5,129 nucleotides of DNA from Methanomicrobia archaeon (GTDB taxonomy: Archaea > Methanobacteriota_B > Thermococci > Methanofastidiosales > B48-G16), in NCBI GenBank assembly GCA_023133315.1, contig JAGLWR010000092.1, positions 1 through 5,129 on the forward strand. Direction: 5' to 3'. A program made the position numbers and the translations under genes. A model generated the notes under the pieces. The model was not told the DNA's origin. It saw only the letters and a list, made by a program, of their open reading frames with translations, and ran no database searches. Positions 1 through 5,129 of this stretch are shown piece by piece. The stretch's first letter is position 1. Every line of letters begins with the position of its first letter.

Positions 1-754
1 CCTGATACGGTGTGAGATTCCCATAACCACCTCCAAGGCGCAGCATCAGCCAGCCGAGTATCAGGAGCAGCCCACAAGTGAGGAAAAACTTCGTTGTTCT
101 TTTTGACTTGGTGCCCGTCCAGAGACCGCAGGCACACCCCAGTCCCATCACACCTAGCCAGGGAATGATCGGATACAGTACACTCAGCCCTCCCTCAGTG
201 TTGGGCTGTAGCGCGATCTCCAAGAATGGCTGGTCAGTGCCGGGCTCGAGAGAGAAGGTGTTCAGCAGAAAAGGCACCAGCAGAAGAAGAAGGATAGAGC
301 CGCTGACTAACAAGGATATGGGAAGACGGCGGGCAAATGCCAGAACAATCAGGCCCGATCCGATACAGGCCAGGACTCCAAAATAAATCATCCTCGAACC
401 AGAGAACGAACCAAAACCCCAAGCCAAATTCACTACTGTCATCTGGAGAATTATGAGGAGAAACCCGCGTGTAAGTAGTTTGCAGGTGATCTGGCCTTCA
501 CTGAGACGCTGCGACTTGCGCGACAGGGTGTACAAACCTATGCTGAGACCAGCGAGGAAAATAAACGTCGGCGCACAGTAGTGAGTGATAAAACGCGTCA
601 GGTAGTGTGCGATGTCAGGTATCGGCTCGGGACGTATGCCCTGAAATCCCTCGGCAAAAATGTGCACGTAACAGAAAACCATGGCATGATCGAGTGCCAT
701 GAAGATCATCACCCAACCGCGCACTGCGTCAATGGCGAAAAGGCGGTTCTTCAC
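1..754 (-). CDS. HGSNAT/DUF1624-like multi-pass membrane acyltransferase, C-terminus cut off by window edge
   Basis: The frame read from 754 down to 1 stays open for 251 codons plus one base, so the C-terminus lies outside the window. The N-terminus has the family hallmark: a charged start, then RLFAIDAVRGWVMIFMALDH (residues 4-23). Next come THYCAPTFIFLAGLS (57-71), several hydrophobic segments (about 93-111, 122-140, 144-165, 222-240) and YPIIPWLGVMGLG (194-206). This pattern matches the heparan-alpha-glucosaminide N-acetyltransferase catalytic domain family (PF07786/DUF1624). The characterised animal enzyme passes acetyl groups from cytosolic acetyl-CoA across a membrane to sugars; the role of prokaryotic members is largely unknown. 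Histidines H23, H31, H50 and H58 are candidates for an acetyl-accepting residue, but I cannot assign one. The GTG start is chosen because a TGA lies 11 codons upstream in frame, the later ATG would remove the conserved motif, and a Shine-Dalgarno-like sequence precedes it. G+C is clearly higher than in the other genes. Family call fairly sure, substrate unknown. Confidence 0.85.
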   Translation of the reverse strand, partial: MKNRLFAIDAVRGWVMIFMALDHAMVFCYVHIFAEGFQGIRPEPIPDIAHYLTRFITHYCAPTFIFLAGLSIGLYTLSRKSQRLSEGQITCKLLTRGFLLIILQMTVVNLAWGFGSFSGSRMIYFGVLACIGSGLIVLAFARRLPISLLVSGSILLLLLVPFLLNTFSLEPGTDQPFLEIALQPNTEGGLSVLYPIIPWLGVMGLGCACGLWTGTKSKRTTKFFLTCGLLLILGWLMLRLGGGYGNLTPYQ

Positions 755-763
755 ATCACCACC
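755..763 (-). promoter_or_regulatory. Shine-Dalgarno-like site supporting a GTG start
   Basis: On the minus strand the nine bases directly before the GTG read GGTGGTGAT. This differs by one base from the anti-SD complement GGAGGTGAT. The GGTGG core ends four bases before the GTG, a somewhat short spacing. The site favours GTG at 754 as the start of the membrane acyltransferase and implies a transcript with a leader, unlike the two plus-strand genes. Confidence 0.45.
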
Positions 764-858
764 ACAGTTACAATAACGAAGATCAGATCACGAGCTCTAT
801 CATTCGTAGTAAGATCTAAATCTCTTTCTATCATCAGAATATGAGTTATCATGGAATG

Positions 859-866
859 TATATAAA
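859..866 (-). promoter_or_regulatory. Candidate TATA box for the membrane acyltransferase gene
   Basis: The minus strand reads TTTATATA here, in an A/T-rich stretch (AAAATTTATATACA). An archaeal start site about 26 nt downstream would fall near 836, giving a leader of roughly 80 nt before the GTG at 754. The box is nearly symmetric and could also face right, so the direction is uncertain. No better candidate was seen closer to the gene. Confidence 0.3.
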
Positions 867-920
867 TTTTATGGAAAGCGGGCTCATGGATTTCCAGGCT
901 CTAATTTTTTTACGAAAAGA

Positions 921-928
921 TTTATAAT
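921..928 (+). promoter_or_regulatory. Archaeal TATA box of the lipoprotein gene, leaderless geometry
   Basis: TTTATAAT is preceded by a purine-rich CGAAAAGA, which could serve as the TFB recognition element. Its first base is 31 nt before the ATG at 952 and its centre about 27 nt before. Transcription should therefore start at or within a few bases of the start codon. No Shine-Dalgarno sequence lies between box and ATG. The same spacing occurs at the GNAT gene. Confidence 0.7.
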
Positions 929-951
929 AGCTTTACTGCATATAAATCACC

Positions 952-3111
952 ATGAAAGAACAAGTCACAGATAAATCATTTATTTTTAAAAAACTGTCAT
1001 TTTTTATTTTATGTCTGCTGCTCCTGAATTTAGGCTGCATAAGTCAGCCCGAGGTCGTGGAAAAAGGTTTGTTGCAGGTAGGAGAAGAAAACTACTATGC
1101 TCACAGCATATCGGACACGCTTGTAGGATACACCCATTACAAAGTAACAGAAACTACTCAGTACCAGAATGAAGAGGTCTTCGTGGTGGAAGCAGAAACA
1201 CTTCTCGATCTTGAGGCAGGAGGACTTCCATGGAAGATGAGCTATAACGCAACAGAGTACTACACAACAACCCTGAATCCCAAATACTACAAAGCAGCCA
1301 TATCTGTGGCAGAAAAAGAGTCCGAGATAGAGTGCAACTTTGAACAAAGGAAAGTAAAGGAAAAAATTCAGTCTCCGGATCTTTCAGAAGAAAAAGAAAT
1401 TTCAATAGAGGAAAACACCTATCTCCTGGACAGCAACATGTTCCAGCACTACGTTTTCCTCTTCAAAACACTTCAACCTCAGGAGGACAAAAAGGTGAAA
1501 ATCTCACTTTTCATGCCTCAAGCAATGCAGAGTTCTGAGATTACCATCGAATTCCGGAAGGAGGGCTCAGCACTGGGACAGTCCTGTATCTATGCAGAAG
1601 CCACTATTTTCCAGCAAGAGCACAAGTTCTGGGTGACACCAGAAGGAGAGCTTTTAGCTCTGGAGATTCCCTCCCAAAGCTTCAAGATGGAACTTTCAGA
1701 TGCCAGTATCAAAGAAAAAGTGGAGAGCGTTGAAATCATAGAACTTTTGAGTGCTCCTTCCAATGTGAGCTTTGATGACCCAATGTTGGTGAACTACCTG
1801 AAACTCAGGCTGACCGCAGAGATTGTAGCAGAAACTGTGGACAAGAATTTTCTCTCCACGAGCTACCAGAACTTTTCTGGTACCACAACAGATTCCTCAA
1901 TTGACGGTGTTTTTGAGATTCATACAGAAAAGTTTTCCGGCACGGGTGATACCTATCCTCTCTCAGTGCCGAAGGCATATCTCGAGTCAGAGCCAAAAAT
2001 AGAATCAGATGATGCTGCAATAAAGGCAAAAGCTGAAGAAATAACGCAGAACTGCAACGACTCATGGGAAGCGTCCCAGAAGATCGCACAATGGGTTTTT
2101 GAAAACATAAGTTACAAAATAACAGGTGAGGGTGCAAAGAAAACTCTGGAAACAAGAGAAGGAGATTGCGGTCCTCACACATATTTAACGGTAGCGATGC
2201 TTCGAAGCATTGGTATTCCTTCACGAATAGTAGGAGGAATAATGTACGCCAGAATGATGGGAGGACCCTTCTTTGGACAGCACTACTGGACAGAGGTGCT
2301 TATAAGTGGGGAGTGGGTACCCTTTGATTCCACCATTGGAGAGTATGGCTATCTGGATGCCACTCATGTGAGGCTTTTCAAGATGGGAGGTATACAGAGT
2401 CTGGAAATAGAAGTCTTGGAGTACACGCAACAGGAGCCCGAGATAAAAATGAAGGAAAGAGAAGCGTTCCTGGAAATTGGGGAATACCGTAGATACAGAT
2501 TTATAATAGATGAAGTAGAGTTTGGCCACGCCGACTACAGAGTCAAAAGTAAAGAAAGTTATGAAGGCCAGGAAGCCTTTTACGTGGAACTTTCCCTGGA
2601 TCAGGACCTTAACAAGCTCGGCACACCGGTAGAATTGGAGCTGGAGGCTGGTCTTTACATAACAGAGGACGTCATGCCTCTTTTTTATCGAGTGGATGCC
2701 CTGGTGAACTCTGAGAAACAAACAATTGAGTGTAGAATCTCTGAGGGTAAAGCCTACGATGTGGTTACCGTGGGCGAAAAAAAGTACGAGGATGAGATAA
2801 CCCTTGAGGAAGGTACGTACCTAATGGGCAACAACATGATAGGTCTCTGGGCACTGATGTACAAATCTCTGCAGCTAGAGGTAGGAGAAACCTACAAAAT
2901 TCCAGTGTTCTTCCCTGCAAACTTCCAAAAGTTTGTGGTAGATATTGAAGTCATGAGGGTTGATACCGTTGTTGTGGCAGGAAAATCCTACGAGGTTTTT
3001 GTGTGCAACGTTCCACTCTTCAAAGAGATAGACTACGTCACAGAGGATGGGCTTCTGGTGAGAATTGATCTGCCGTCGCAGAATGGTTTCATAGAATTAA
3101 TGGATTCATAG
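952..3111 (+). CDS. Secreted lipoprotein with transglutaminase-like core between two copies of one domain
   Basis: This 719-residue protein begins with a lipoprotein signal: Lys-containing N-region, hydrophobic stretch 15-27 and lipobox LNLGC with Cys29. It is probably exported and lipid-anchored to the outer face of the membrane, with no further membrane segment. Residues about 355-465 match the transglutaminase-like superfamily (PF01841). Cys406 sits in TREGDCGPHTYLTVAMLRS, His444 in GQHYWTEV and Asp459 in WVPFDST, so the Cys-His-Asp triad is intact. Archaeal members are mostly uncharacterised; the fold supports proteolysis, amide hydrolysis or crosslinking, and I cannot choose among them. 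The core is flanked by two related beta-rich domains (about 44-250 and 510-718), a clear internal duplication. Several Asn-X-Ser/Thr sites (for example N99, N270, N307, N385) could be glycosylated if the organism does this. The gene appears monocistronic and leaderless. The start is fixed by the signal peptide and promoter spacing. Architecture sure, function unknown. Confidence 0.9.
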   Translation: MKEQVTDKSFIFKKLSFFILCLLLLNLGCISQPEVVEKGLLQVGEENYYAHSISDTLVGYTHYKVTETTQYQNEEVFVVEAETLLDLEAGGLPWKMSYNATEYYTTTLNPKYYKAAISVAEKESEIECNFEQRKVKEKIQSPDLSEEKEISIEENTYLLDSNMFQHYVFLFKTLQPQEDKKVKISLFMPQAMQSSEITIEFRKEGSALGQSCIYAEATIFQQEHKFWVTPEGELLALEIPSQSFKMELSDASIKEKVESVEIIELLSAPSNVSFDDPMLVNYLKLRLTAEIVAETVDKNFLSTSYQNFSGTTTDSSIDGVFEIHTEKFSGTGDTYPLSVPKAYLESEPKIESDDAAIKAKAEEITQNCNDSWEASQKIAQWVFENISYKITGEGAKKTLETREGDCGPHTYLTVAMLRSIGIPSRIVGGIMYARMMGGPFFGQHYWTEVLISGEWVPFDSTIGEYGYLDATHVRLFKMGGIQSLEIEVLEYTQQEPEIKMKEREAFLEIGEYRRYRFIIDEVEFGHADYRVKSKESYEGQEAFYVELSLDQDLNKLGTPVELELEAGLYITEDVMPLFYRVDALVNSEKQTIECRISEGKAYDVVTVGEKKYEDEITLEEGTYLMGNNMIGLWALMYKSLQLEVGETYKIPVFFPANFQKFVVDIEVMRVDTVVVAGKSYEVFVCNVPLFKEIDYVTEDGLLVRIDLPSQNGFIELMDS
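1081..1701 (+). repeat. N-terminal copy of duplicated domain in the lipoprotein
   Basis: This encodes residues about 44-250. Compared with residues 510-718 of the same protein, matching landmarks appear in the same order: IEC (126-128 versus 592-594), EISIEENTYLLDSNM (149-163) versus EITLEEGTYLMGNNM (615-629), and VTPEGELLALEIPSQ (228-242) versus VTEDGLLVRIDLPSQ (696-710). The offset stays at 466-468 residues, so few gaps are needed. The copies are diverged, so this is an old protein-level duplication and not a recent DNA repeat. Confidence 0.85.
2479..3105 (+). repeat. C-terminal copy of duplicated domain in the lipoprotein
   Basis: This encodes residues about 510-718, the partner of the domain at residues 44-250. 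It opens with GEYRRYRF, comparable to GEENYYAH at residue 44, and ends with LPSQNGFIELMDS, comparable to IPSQSFKMELSD. The alternating hydrophobic pattern predicts mostly beta strands. I do not recognise a named family with confidence. The general look (a strand-rich domain reading 'V.G..Y.V' with a 'YVTEDG' turn) recalls LolA/DUF3108-like half-barrels, but that is only an impression. Confidence 0.8.
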
Positions 3112-3157
3112 AACTGGTGAGACAGTTTCACGAACTCTCTCTTTATTTAGTTTTTAT
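3112..3157 (+). terminator. Possible terminator of the lipoprotein gene
   Basis: Directly after the TAG stop, AACTG (3112-3116) can pair with CAGTT (3123-3127) around a six-base loop. A pyrimidine-rich, T-rich stretch follows (3136-3157), including CTCTCTCTTTATTTAG and TTTTTA. Archaeal termination relies mainly on U-rich tracts, so the T-rich part is the more meaningful signal; the 5-bp stem is weak. The region is A-rich on the other strand, so it would not obviously stop the convergent racemase transcript. Confidence 0.4.
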
Positions 3158-3163
3158 AGAACG

Positions 3164-3871
3164 TTATAGTGATGCGGATTCGACTGCTTTTCTCAGGGCA
3201 GCCCTTGCCAGCAAACGTGTCGAATCCAATGTTGGTAAAGGTGAATCTTCCTGAGTTACTAACAACGGGATCTCAGTGCAGCCGAGAACAACAGCATCAC
3301 AGCCTTGGTTTTTTAATCTGTTGATTACCTCCTTAAAATATGCACGAGCTTCCGAGGTAAAACGGCCGTAAACAAGTTCATCAAAAATAATGTTATTAAT
3401 GTGCTCCCGATCCTCCACTTCGGGAATTCTGTATTCAATACCCACAGCAGTAAGTTTCGCAGGATAAACCGTACCCTCCATCAAAAAGCGTGTACCTAGA
3501 ACTCCGAGACATGTATAGTTCTGATGAATTGCCTCAGCAGCAACTTCCTCGGCAATATGAAGCCACGGAATTGGTGATTTCTTGACAACAAGATCAAATG
3601 CCTGATGAATTGTATTATCAGGACAGATGGCGAAATCTGCTCCAACCTTCGCCACGTTAGCTGCTGAAGATATCATTAAATCAGCTACACCTTTCCAATC
3701 GCCTACTTCAATACATCGCATATATTCACTCAGGGGGAAAGTATGCATAGTAACTTCAGGATGTGCATGTCTTCCCATAAATTTTGCTCCTTCTATACAG
3801 ATCGTGCGATAACAAAGGGCTGCTCCTTCTGCGCTACACGCGACTATTCCAATGTGTTTAGCTGTTTTCAT
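3164..3871 (-). CDS. Aspartate/glutamate (hydantoin) racemase-superfamily protein with altered first active-site motif
   Basis: This complete 235-residue protein has the usual length for the Asp/Glu racemase superfamily (PF01177), cofactor-independent enzymes that move the alpha proton of amino acids with two facing cysteines in the cytoplasm. It begins HIGIVACSAEGAAL (6-19). The first active-site loop is FAICPDNTIHQAF (80-92) and the second is DAVVLGCTEIPLLV (192-205) with Cys198. GVLGTRFLMEG (123-133) matches the conserved middle loop. In classical members a Cys directly precedes the Asn-Thr pair; here Asp85 holds that place and the only nearby Cys is Cys83. Substrate and stereochemistry are therefore open: it could be an Asp/Glu racemase, a broad amino-acid racemase, or a relative such as a maleate isomerase-like enzyme. 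The ATG at 3871 has a good Shine-Dalgarno site. The gene converges with the lipoprotein gene and diverges from the GNAT gene. Family call sure, exact reaction not. Confidence 0.88.
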   Translation of the reverse strand: MKTAKHIGIVACSAEGAALCYRTICIEGAKFMGRHAHPEVTMHTFPLSEYMRCIEVGDWKGVADLMISSAANVAKVGADFAICPDNTIHQAFDLVVKKSPIPWLHIAEEVAAEAIHQNYTCLGVLGTRFLMEGTVYPAKLTAVGIEYRIPEVEDREHINNIIFDELVYGRFTSEARAYFKEVINRLKNQGCDAVVLGCTEIPLLVTQEDSPLPTLDSTRLLARAALRKAVESASL

Positions 3872-3876
3872 TCTTT

Positions 3877-3884
3877 ATCTCCTC
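3877..3884 (-). promoter_or_regulatory. Shine-Dalgarno site of the racemase gene
   Basis: The minus strand reads GAGGAGAT here, followed by AAAGA and the ATG at 3871. Sequence and spacing are close to ideal and fix the start. The gene therefore uses leadered, SD-guided initiation, in contrast to its divergent neighbour. Confidence 0.75.
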
Positions 3885-3905
3885 AAACGATATAGGCTCT
3901 TTATC

Positions 3906-3915
3906 GCTTTTAAAC
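3906..3915 (-). promoter_or_regulatory. Candidate TATA box of the racemase gene
   Basis: The minus strand reads GTTTAAAAGC. A start about 26 nt downstream would fall near 3885, just ahead of the Shine-Dalgarno site, giving a leader of about 14 nt. A second candidate, ACATAAAAGT (3914-3923), would put the start near 3892. I prefer neither strongly. Confidence 0.4.
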
Positions 3916-3920
3916 TTTTA

Positions 3921-3930
3921 TGTTTAAACA
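3921..3930. promoter_or_regulatory. Perfect 10-bp palindrome between divergent promoters, possible operator
   Basis: TGTTTAAACA equals its own reverse complement. It lies between the candidate TATA box of the racemase gene (3906-3915) and that of the GNAT gene (3936-3943), where the TFB recognition elements of both promoters would be. A dimeric regulator bound here could block both genes. Its TTTAAAC core also occurs 14 bp to the left (3909-3915). The region is very A/T-rich, so chance symmetry is a real alternative. Confidence 0.3.
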
Positions 3931-3935
3931 AAACA

Positions 3936-3943
3936 TTTATAAA
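3936..3943 (+). promoter_or_regulatory. Archaeal TATA box of the GNAT gene, leaderless geometry
   Basis: TTTATAAA is preceded by an A-rich ACAAAACA that could act as the TFB recognition element. The first base is 31 nt before the ATG at 3967, identical to the spacing at the lipoprotein gene. The intervening sequence is pyrimidine-rich (CTTTCTTACTCTTTCTTC) and has no Shine-Dalgarno site, so a leaderless mRNA is expected. Confidence 0.75.
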
Positions 3944-3966
3944 AAAAGCTTTCTTACTCTTTCTTC

Positions 3967-5129
3967 ATGAAATTAATTTCCTTTACTGATGACTATGCAA
4001 AAAAAGTTGTTGATATGTTCAAGAGAAGCCAGGAAGGATGGCCCACTGGCTTAGGCGAAGTAATCATAGATGAAAAAGACATATTAGACTGGTATCATGA
4101 ATCGAAATACATAGAATGGTATTTAGCAGAGGAAGATGATAAAATAGTTGGAATCTGTACTTTTATTGAAAACGACAAGGATACTGTGTATTTTGAATTT
4201 TTAAATGTTGATCCATTATACCATGGGGAAGGATTTGGAAAAGAGTTGGTAAAAAAATGCGTGGAAAAAAGTATAGAACTCGGATACAAGAAAGTAACTC
4301 TGGGAACATGGGCAGGAAACATGAAAGCTGTTCCTGTATACAAGAAATGTGGTTTCTTCTGGATTCCCGATACAGATGTGGACATGGTCAGTTTTATACC
4401 CCTTGTGGCTAAATTAGAAAAGGAGTGGTACAACTCGCTTCAGAAAAAGATAGAAGTTAAAGAGGATGAATATGAAAAGTTTGGGGAAAAAATCTGGAGT
4501 TACAAATTCAAAGACTCTAAAGTTTATATAGACTCTGAGAATTCATCTATTTGCGGTATCGAAAAAAAGAATTTCAAGGCTGTGATGTACTCAAAAGATT
4601 CCAAGATAATTCTTGATCTTGATTTTAAGGGACACATAATTCTTGATGACGAAAAAATAGAGATCGATGAAAAGAGAAATATTGAGAAAGAAAGTAAAAA
4701 AGAGAAAGAATACGTGTACATAATTTCTAATGGAGAAACAATAAAATTAGAATGCAAAGTTCTTAAAAAAGAGGTTATTGTTTCTTCGTACCCTGAGAAT
4801 CTCTATTTCAATAAGAAAAAATCGGAGTTTTATGTCATAATCGAAAATAAGAAAGAAGATTCAGAGATAAATATAGAATCAGAGCTTTTTTCGAAAAAAA
4901 TTCGTGTTAAAAAAGGAGAGAAAAAAGGAGTTAAAATAGACGTAGAGTTTCCGAAAGAGGGGATATACCCCATAAAAGTAGACGAAAAGACATTATATCT
5001 GAGATATGTTGAAGATTCTCTTGTTCATGGAGAGAATGAAAAATTTTATATCGATAACAGCAAATTCTCTTGCAAAATCGATCTTAAAGGAGGAAAACTA
5101 ACTTTTTATGATAATGAGAAAGTTTTTGA
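3967..5129 (+). CDS. GNAT acetyltransferase fused to a long beta-rich C-terminal extension, open at right edge
   Basis: The frame from ATG 3967 is open to the last base: 387 codons plus two bases. The TTTTGA at the very end is not an in-frame stop. Residues 1-145 form a GNAT (PF00583-type) domain. YLAEEDDKIVGICTF (52-66) is the central strand pair. VDPLYHGEGFGKELV (81-95) is motif A, with HGEGFG as the acetyl-CoA pyrophosphate loop. NMKAVPVYKKCGFFW (118-132) is the motif B region. Ordinary GNAT proteins end near residue 150-180; this one continues for at least 240 more. The extension is Lys/Glu-rich and strand-rich: about 155-265 unassigned, about 268-345 resembling an Ig-like/CARDB domain (IIENKKEDSEI, then GIYPIKV), and from about 352 a new segment with SKFSCKIDLKGGKLTFYD, which recalls the first strands of galactose-mutarotase-like folds. 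I recall bacterial GNAT proteins of several hundred residues with a similar layout, but cannot verify this. No signal peptide, so cytoplasmic. The substrate is unknown. Confidence 0.88.
   Translation, partial: MKLISFTDDYAKKVVDMFKRSQEGWPTGLGEVIIDEKDILDWYHESKYIEWYLAEEDDKIVGICTFIENDKDTVYFEFLNVDPLYHGEGFGKELVKKCVEKSIELGYKKVTLGTWAGNMKAVPVYKKCGFFWIPDTDVDMVSFIPLVAKLEKEWYNSLQKKIEVKEDEYEKFGEKIWSYKFKDSKVYIDSENSSICGIEKKNFKAVMYSKDSKIILDLDFKGHIILDDEKIEIDEKRNIEKESKKEKEYVYIISNGETIKLECKVLKKEVIVSSYPENLYFNKKKSEFYVIIENKKEDSEINIESELFSKKIRVKKGEKKGVKIDVEFPKEGIYPIKVDEKTLYLRYVEDSLVHGENEKFYIDNSKFSCKIDLKGGKLTFYDNEKVF

Noticed and set aside
78..386. Plus-strand open frame of 102 codons, Arg/Pro/Ser-rich
   Set aside because: It is antisense to the transmembrane segments of the minus-strand gene; its composition is what the complement of such segments gives.
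581..844. Plus-strand open frame of 87 codons
   Set aside because: It lies over the conserved N-terminal part of the minus-strand membrane acyltransferase, has no family resemblance and no promoter or SD site.
871..927. Short plus-strand frame from ATG 871 (18 codons) behind a TATATAAA at 859-866
   Set aside because: It could be a leader peptide, but it is very short, lacks an SD site, and its stop lies inside the lipoprotein TATA box. Nothing but chance is needed to explain it.
1030..2721. Several minus-strand open frames of 83-166 codons inside the lipoprotein gene
   Set aside because: The plus-strand frame has a signal peptide, lipobox, catalytic triad and internal duplication. The antisense frames show no recognisable motifs.
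4095..4757. Two minus-strand open frames (4095-4433 and 4524-4757) rich in Ser, Phe and Ile
   Set aside because: Both are antisense to the GNAT gene; their Ser/Phe/Ile bias mirrors its Lys/Glu-rich, A-rich codons.
5124..5129. TTTTGA at the right edge as the stop of the GNAT gene
   Set aside because: Counting from ATG 3967, the last complete codon is TTT at 5125-5127, so the final GA is two bases of an unfinished codon and the gene continues beyond the window.

Overview
The window looks archaeal. Two plus-strand genes have an A/T-rich TATA-type box that begins exactly 31 nt before the ATG, with no Shine-Dalgarno sequence between. That is the geometry of leaderless archaeal transcripts. No bacterial -35/-10 promoter is convincing. 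The large protein in the middle is a secreted, lipobox-anchored cell-surface protein of a kind common in Euryarchaeota. I cannot name the lineage from this sequence alone.

Layout (four genes, strands - + - +, no operon): (1) 1-754, minus: the first 251 residues of a multi-pass membrane protein of the HGSNAT/DUF1624 acyltransferase family, cut by the left edge. (2) 755-951: divergent intergenic region with candidate TATA boxes. (3) 952-3111, plus: a complete 719-residue lipoprotein with a transglutaminase-like (papain-fold) core, flanked by two copies of the same roughly 210-residue domain. (4) 3112-3163: convergent gap with a short hairpin and T-rich stretch. (5) 3164-3871, minus: a complete 235-residue Asp/Glu (hydantoin) racemase-superfamily protein with an altered first active-site motif. 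(6) 3872-3966: compact divergent promoter region with a perfect 10-bp palindrome. (7) 3967-5129, plus: a GNAT acetyltransferase fused to a long beta-rich extension, still open at the right edge.

The genes appear to be independent transcription units, and I see no obvious shared pathway. Two are predicted acyl/acetyltransferases of unrelated folds, one is an amino-acid racemase and one a surface transglutaminase-like protein. A cell-envelope theme is possible but remains inference. Base composition falls across the window: single 60-nt lines that I counted have about 57% G+C in the left gene, 42-48% in the lipoprotein and 30-32% in the GNAT gene. This suggests genes of different age or origin. 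No rRNA, tRNA, CRISPR array or insertion sequence was seen.
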